Made by a program: the position numbers and the translations under genes
From: Gammaproteobacteria bacterium
GTDB taxonomy: Bacteria > Pseudomonadota > Gammaproteobacteria > SZUA-152
DNA: 64,000 nucleotides
Direction: 5' to 3'
Assembly: GCA_011321815.1 (NCBI GenBank)
Contig: DROS01000036.1
Location: 16,471 to 80,470 of the forward strand
Notes under the pieces: model-generated
Seen by the model: the letters and a program-made list of their open reading frames with translations, nothing else
Database searches by the model: none
Told to the model about the DNA's origin: nothing
Part shown: one piece after another, positions 60,685-64,000 of the stretch
Position numbering within the stretch: position 1 is the stretch's first letter
How the letters are laid out: each line of letters begins with the position of its first letter

Positions 60685-61157
60685 AATTCAATAATCATTC
60701 GCCCTTGATAATATTATTATTAATTTTAACTTCATGCGCATTTGCAAATAAAAAAATTGCTACTAGCCCGATGCCTGGATTTTATACGCTAGAAATCAAG
60801 GAGGCTCGCCAATTATTTGCACAACTTTCTACAGTTGATAAATTTAAATTATATATATGGGATTTAGAGAACTGGCATCCCCATAATATGTATTTGGGGG
60901 ATGAATTAGCGAAATCTGGGCATAAGGCAATTCCTTATATAGAAACTGAACTCCTTGGTATTACGCAAAATAGTCCTGACTCATTTAAAGTTTGGCGATT
61001 GTTAACGGTACTGAATGCTATCCACGAAATTGATCCCATATCTTGCGGAAGTAGGATCAGAGTAACTGTTAAGGACGCAATAACTAAACTTAGAAAAAAT
61101 CACTATGAAGATGCAATTTTTACCTCAGCTCAAAATCTTTCTCGTGAATGCGAGTAG
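60681..61157 (+). CDS. Predicted lipoprotein, possibly partner of the truncated metalloprotease
   Basis: 158 residues from the ATG at 60681, which overlaps the metalloprotease stop (ATGA). Lipobox LILTSCAFANKK, then a helical soluble domain (LYIWDLENWHPHNMYLGDEL, LTVLNAIHEIDPISCGSR) with two further cysteines. I do not recognise the family. The tight coupling suggests one function with the upstream gene, e.g. an immunity or accessory lipoprotein, but this is only an inference. Confidence 0.55.
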   Translation: MKFNNHSPLIILLLILTSCAFANKKIATSPMPGFYTLEIKEARQLFAQLSTVDKFKLYIWDLENWHPHNMYLGDELAKSGHKAIPYIETELLGITQNSPDSFKVWRLLTVLNAIHEIDPISCGSRIRVTVKDAITKLRKNHYEDAIFTSAQNLSRECE

Positions 61158-61267
61158 CGATTTATTTTATGTGGGTTTTGCGAATAAAGCTGAATATTGA
61201 AAATATTGTTTATATAGAAATAAAATCAAAATCCTTAGAATATGGATGATAAATTTGGCAAATACTA

Positions 61268-62344
61268 ATGTTTAAATTTGTACGTATAATTGGCGCTGTA
61301 ATTATTTTTTGTGTGTTTTCGGTAGATGCAAGTGCAGCTAATCCTACACTGAATACTGGAAGTGCTGTTGGTGCTATTGGAGAAAACGTCGTAGTCTCCA
61401 TTTACTTTGACCCACAAACACCAACGTACGCATTGCCTTCAGTTGCAAAATTTAATGTCACCTACAACCCCACCATGTTGGCTGTTTCGCAAACGGTTGA
61501 CGGTTCTGCACTTACGGGCACACACGTTCATTTTTCTAATCAGGCCGGCAGTAACGTAATCCAGGTTATTTTTGTGCCAAAACAAAACAATACGCCTATT
61601 GCAAATGGTGAGATTGTTCAAATTCCATTCCGTTTGTTACAGGCAGGCACATCAGCGGTATCCATTGTCAGCAGCAGTGTTGAATTAAGTAATGGGGATA
61701 TTGTACCCATCGGTGCAGTATCGGCAGGTACGGTGACTGCGGGTATGCTGGATTCAGATGGCGATGGTGTACCAAATGCTTTAGATCGTTTTCCGTATGA
61801 CCCAACAGAATTTGCCGATGCGGATAACGATGGCATAGGGGATAACGCGGACCCCGATGATAATAGTGCAATTTCAAAAGACCCAAATCTTGATTCAGAC
61901 AATGATGGTCTCAGTGATGCCGTTGAATACCAGTTAGGCACCAACGTTAATGTAGCGGATACGGATGGCGACGGTATTAACGATAACGTAGAAATCCAGG
62001 TTGGGTTAAATCCGCTGGATGCGACCGACGGGGCTACCACTGCTAACTCAGACACGGACGGTTGGACGAACCTCATCGAAATCACCAATGGCACTGATCC
62101 TTTCAATCCCGACACCGATGGTGATGGTCTGAATGACGATGTCGATCCCGATCCGTTAAACGGCCCCAATAGAGCGCCTGTTGCAAATGCAGGGTTCGAT
62201 CAAACGATCGATGAAAACAGTGTCTTTGAATTAAATGGCACAGGTTCGCATGATGGTGATTTCTCGTTTCCACGCTCCAGCGTGGAAACGCATACGGTGG
62301 TCGAATATTTAAAACACGCCTCCCCCTGTTCAACCATTTTATAA
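61268..62344 (+). CDS. Exported cohesin-like protein with calcium-repeat region, truncated
   Basis: 358 codons. Signal peptide IIGAVIIFCVFSVDASAA; a cohesin-like beta-sandwich of about 135 residues (VVVSIYFDPQTPTYALPSVA, AKFNVTYNPTMLAVSQTV, IPFRLLQAGTSAVSIVSSS); then thrombospondin type-3-like acidic repeats (DSDGDGVPNALDRFPYD, DADNDGIGDNADPDD, DSDNDGLSDAVEYQLGT, DTDGDGLNDDVDPDPLNGP) and the start of a PKD/Ig-like domain (APVANAGFDQTIDENSVFEL). At GSHDGD the frame enters a palindromic repeat and ends 21 codons later, so the native C-terminus was lost. Surface-associated calcium-binding protein; partner unknown. Confidence 0.7.
   Translation: MFKFVRIIGAVIIFCVFSVDASAANPTLNTGSAVGAIGENVVVSIYFDPQTPTYALPSVAKFNVTYNPTMLAVSQTVDGSALTGTHVHFSNQAGSNVIQVIFVPKQNNTPIANGEIVQIPFRLLQAGTSAVSIVSSSVELSNGDIVPIGAVSAGTVTAGMLDSDGDGVPNALDRFPYDPTEFADADNDGIGDNADPDDNSAISKDPNLDSDNDGLSDAVEYQLGTNVNVADTDGDGINDNVEIQVGLNPLDATDGATTANSDTDGWTNLIEITNGTDPFNPDTDGDGLNDDVDPDPLNGPNRAPVANAGFDQTIDENSVFELNGTGSHDGDFSFPRSSVETHTVVEYLKHASPCSTIL
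62261..62300 (+). repeat. Palindromic repeat copy 1
   Basis: A perfect 26-base palindrome, CGTTTCCACGCT-CC-AGCGTGGAAACG (62265-62290), sits inside a 40-base block ending GCATACGGTGG. A second diverged copy lies at 63192-63230. This sequence type (…CCACGCTCCAGCGTGG…) is a dispersed repeat in several proteobacterial genomes, from memory. Confidence 0.75.
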
Positions 62345-62354
62345 GGATAAAACA

Positions 62355-63173
62355 ATGAGCAATGACACCTATAAAGCATGGGACGAGCAACGCGGAAAAA
62401 TACGCACAGGTGTCGGTGGCTGGAAAATCGGAGAAGGTGTAACAATCCGTGGATACTCATTGCTCGATGAATTGGTCGGAAAGATATCCTATTTTGAAGT
62501 GCTAATGTTAAACATTACCGGAGAAGTGCCGGAACAACGCCTTGCCAAATGGGTAGAGGCAATTTATAGCTGCATGAGTTTCCCGGATTCACGGATATGG
62601 TGCAATCAAATCGGATCACTTGCAGGTACTATGAAATCATCACCTATTTCCGGTATCACCGCAGGTATTTATGCATCAGATTCACGAATGTACGGGTCTG
62701 GCACGCTGCCCGCAGCATATGATTTCTTATCGCATGCCATGCAACAGCACCAGGATGGCATTGATATTAAAGGAATCGTTGAGAGGCAATGCAGGCGACC
62801 GGGTACACAGCCTGTTATACCCGGCTATGGTCGTCCTCTGGCAACAGGTGATGAGCGAGTACTTGTGATGATTGACGTTACAGAAAAACTTGGTTTTGAA
62901 TGGGGGGAGTATATGTGCCTTGCCCGTGAAATCGAGCAGCATATGTTAAAAGAACACAACGAGAGCATGAATCTCGCGACCTTTATTGTTGCCTTCCTGC
63001 AAGACCAGCAATGGAGTCGTGATCAAATATGCCGGGTAACATGGGGGCTCGTCACTGCTGGGGTTGCCGCCTGTTATTCGGAAGCATACGACAAACCTGC
63101 CGAAACTTTTCTTCCTCTGCGCTGTGATGATGTGGAATATCGCGGCATTGCCCCCCGGCCTGTGCCTGATTAA
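62355..63173 (+). CDS. Citrate-synthase-like protein, probably catalytically inactive
   Basis: 272 residues, ribosome site AAGGAT before the ATG. The fold is citrate synthase: RGKIRTGVGGWKIGEGVTIR, YSLLDELVGKISYFEVLMLN, ARIWCNQIGSLAG-type segment (RIWCNQIGSLAG) and QPVIPGYGRPLATGDERVLV. Standard enzymes are about 420 residues and use two histidines and an aspartate. By motif position, the first His ('HGGA') is Tyr in RMYGSGTLP, the second His ('GFGHP') is Arg in GYGRPL, and the Asp ('NVD') is Ala in MNLATFIVAF. It is a pseudoenzyme candidate of unknown role, or a divergent enzyme with another chemistry. It is flanked by two copies of a palindromic repeat. Confidence 0.7.
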   Translation: MSNDTYKAWDEQRGKIRTGVGGWKIGEGVTIRGYSLLDELVGKISYFEVLMLNITGEVPEQRLAKWVEAIYSCMSFPDSRIWCNQIGSLAGTMKSSPISGITAGIYASDSRMYGSGTLPAAYDFLSHAMQQHQDGIDIKGIVERQCRRPGTQPVIPGYGRPLATGDERVLVMIDVTEKLGFEWGEYMCLAREIEQHMLKEHNESMNLATFIVAFLQDQQWSRDQICRVTWGLVTAGVAACYSEAYDKPAETFLPLRCDDVEYRGIAPRPVPD

Positions 63174-63191
63174 AAAGTAAAGGCGCCATTT

Positions 63192-63230
63192 TTCTTGTTT
63201 CACGTTCCAGCGTAGGAATGCATAGGGTGG
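63192..63230 (+). repeat. Palindromic repeat copy 2
   Basis: TTCTTGTTTCACGTTCCAGC, then GTAGGAATGCATAGGGTGG, aligns with the repeat at 62261-62300 with a one-base gap and several changes. The two copies lie just outside the citrate-synthase-like gene, in the same orientation. Confidence 0.65.
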
Positions 63231-63253
63231 AGGATAGTTTAAAGTGTGGTACG

Positions 63254-63279
63254 GATTCCCACGGAAGACCGTGGGAATC
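63254..63279. repeat. Second type of hairpin repeat downstream of the citrate-synthase-like gene
   Basis: GATTCCCACGG and CCGTGGGAATC pair perfectly over 11 bases around the loop AAGA. It lies 80 bases after the citrate-synthase-like stop and 74 bases before the next gene; there is no T-run, so repeat origin is more likely than a terminator. Confidence 0.55.
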
Positions 63280-63352
63280 AGAAAACCAGAAACCACCTGA
63301 CGCATCATGGTGAAATAACACAGACTAAACAAACAAAAAAACAGAAAACCCA

Positions 63353-64000
63353 TGCGCTTACGCAACATCGTCGTCAAAGATAATTTCGGCCACCTCTACC
63401 GCCTGCACCTCCCGCACGAAGCCCCGGTTCACTGGCTCGTTAACCCCCAAAACCTACGGGACGAAGTCTCAGCGCACACCTTCGTCTGGCGACGTCTGCG
63501 ATGGGTGGACGACGAACAATGGCTACGCATCCTGCACAGCACAGACATCCCCCCCAACCGGCACCTGGACCGGATTGCACTGCGCGAAGCGGTGATCAAA
63601 TTAATGATGCAGGGCATCATCAAAATCTACCCCCTTCACCTCAACGCCCTTGAACAACGGGACAGCTATCTGCTCATTGACACACCGGACGGCCGACAGC
63701 ACCACTTCATCCCCAGCAGCCTGTTAGCCGTAAAAACACTCCCCGATGTCAGATTCTTCAACAGCGAACCCGACTCAGCTATACAGTTTGTTGAACAACT
63801 GGCGCTGACAGACGAACAGCTGGCCGATGTTATCCGTGATCTTCCCCTGTTTTTTGGCCAGGAATCAGACAAACGCACAACACGCATTGCCGGACTGGTC
63901 CACGCCCTGAGTACGGGCAAGGTAGCGGTAGTGACACAACGCCCAAGCGTGACCCCGCCAAAGAAAAGCGGCCCGGAAGACCTGCCCGTTGAATACTACA
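63353..64000 (+). CDS. Unknown protein, N-terminal part (runs off the window)
   Basis: 216 codons are open from ATG at 63353 to the window end with no stop. The start is MRLRNIVVKDNFGHLYRLHL, followed by PHEAPVHWLVNPQNLRD, a central RLDRIALREAVIKLMMQ-type helix, the strand YLLIDTPDGRQHHFIPSSLL, and TDEQLADVIRDLPLFFGQES; then a Pro/Lys-rich stretch (PPKKSGPEDLP) that could be a linker to a second domain beyond the window. No signal peptide or membrane segment. I do not recognise the family. GC content rises compared with the preceding decayed DNA. The modular look with a linker suggests an N-terminal adaptor plus a C-terminal effector, but that is speculation. Confidence 0.6.

Overview
The window looks like a chromosome segment of a gammaproteobacterium. 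Evidence is the conserved neighbourhood zapB-like/zapA - 6S RNA - 5-formyl-THF cyclo-ligase next to ygfB - pepP - ubiH - ubiI-like, a class I adenylate cyclase, dbpA, ybiT, and a complete mannose-sensitive haemagglutinin (MSHA) type IV pilus locus. Flavocytochrome c sulfide dehydrogenase genes plus several c-type cytochromes suggest a respiratory organism able to use reduced sulfur. I cannot name a genus from sequence reading alone.

Layout. 1-1037: the N-terminus of glutamate synthase large subunit (gltB, minus strand, cut by the window edge). 1.1-6.2 kb: AT-rich accessory DNA with decayed genes (an intact BrnT toxin next to a frameshifted BrnA-like antitoxin, an M15 peptidase pseudogene, a frameshifted exported protein), one small unknown gene and a membrane-tethered dual-specificity phosphatase. 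6.2-11.5 kb: a periplasmic coiled-coil protein with an internal duplication, asparagine synthase, and an OmpR/EnvZ-type two-component pair preceded by palindromes and two DnaA-box-like sites. 11.6-28.6 kb: the MSHA pilus locus on the minus strand, in the order pilN-like, J, K, L, M, N, E, G, A, (terminator), Q, C, D, O, P, pilM-like mshI. 29.6-35.4 kb: three plus-strand genes for exported proteins (single-haem protein, di-haem LamG lipoprotein, Tat-exported DUF1501-like protein). 35.4-46.3 kb: housekeeping genes (fau, ssrS, zapA, zapB-like, ygfB, pepP, ubiH, ubiI-like, cyaA), a PAS/degenerate GGDEF protein and a secreted YqgE/AlgH protein. 46.4-50.3 kb: redox genes (fccA-fccB-tetrahaem NapC/NirT cytochrome; a Cyc2-like porin-cytochrome) around a small inverted-repeat element. 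50.9-53.9 kb: dbpA and the ABC-F gene ybiT. 54.2-59.6 kb: a hybrid-free sensor kinase and a periplasmic binding protein, divergent from a TonB-dependent receptor. 59.7-64 kb: a second accessory zone with an ISL3 transposase fragment, a 5'-truncated DUF4157-like metalloprotease gene, a lipoprotein, a truncated cohesin/calcium-repeat protein, a citrate-synthase-like pseudoenzyme flanked by two copies of a palindromic repeat, and an open unknown gene.

How the genes fit together. The MSHA machine (c-di-GMP-binding type MshE, secretin MshL, pilin MshA, very large MshQ tip/adhesin candidate) is surface attachment; the neighbouring LamG/haem/Tat cassette is also an exported, possibly surface, system and shares the LamG fold with MshQ. 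The fcc operon and the Cyc2-like protein look like periplasmic and outer-membrane electron transfer. The two accessory zones show clear signs of gene decay, IS damage and repeat insertion. The most unusual items are the exported cytochrome/LamG/DUF1501-like triad, the Cyc2-like porin-cytochrome, the citrate-synthase-like protein that seems to lack all three catalytic residues, and the rearranged MSHA locus. No tRNA, rRNA or CRISPR array was seen.
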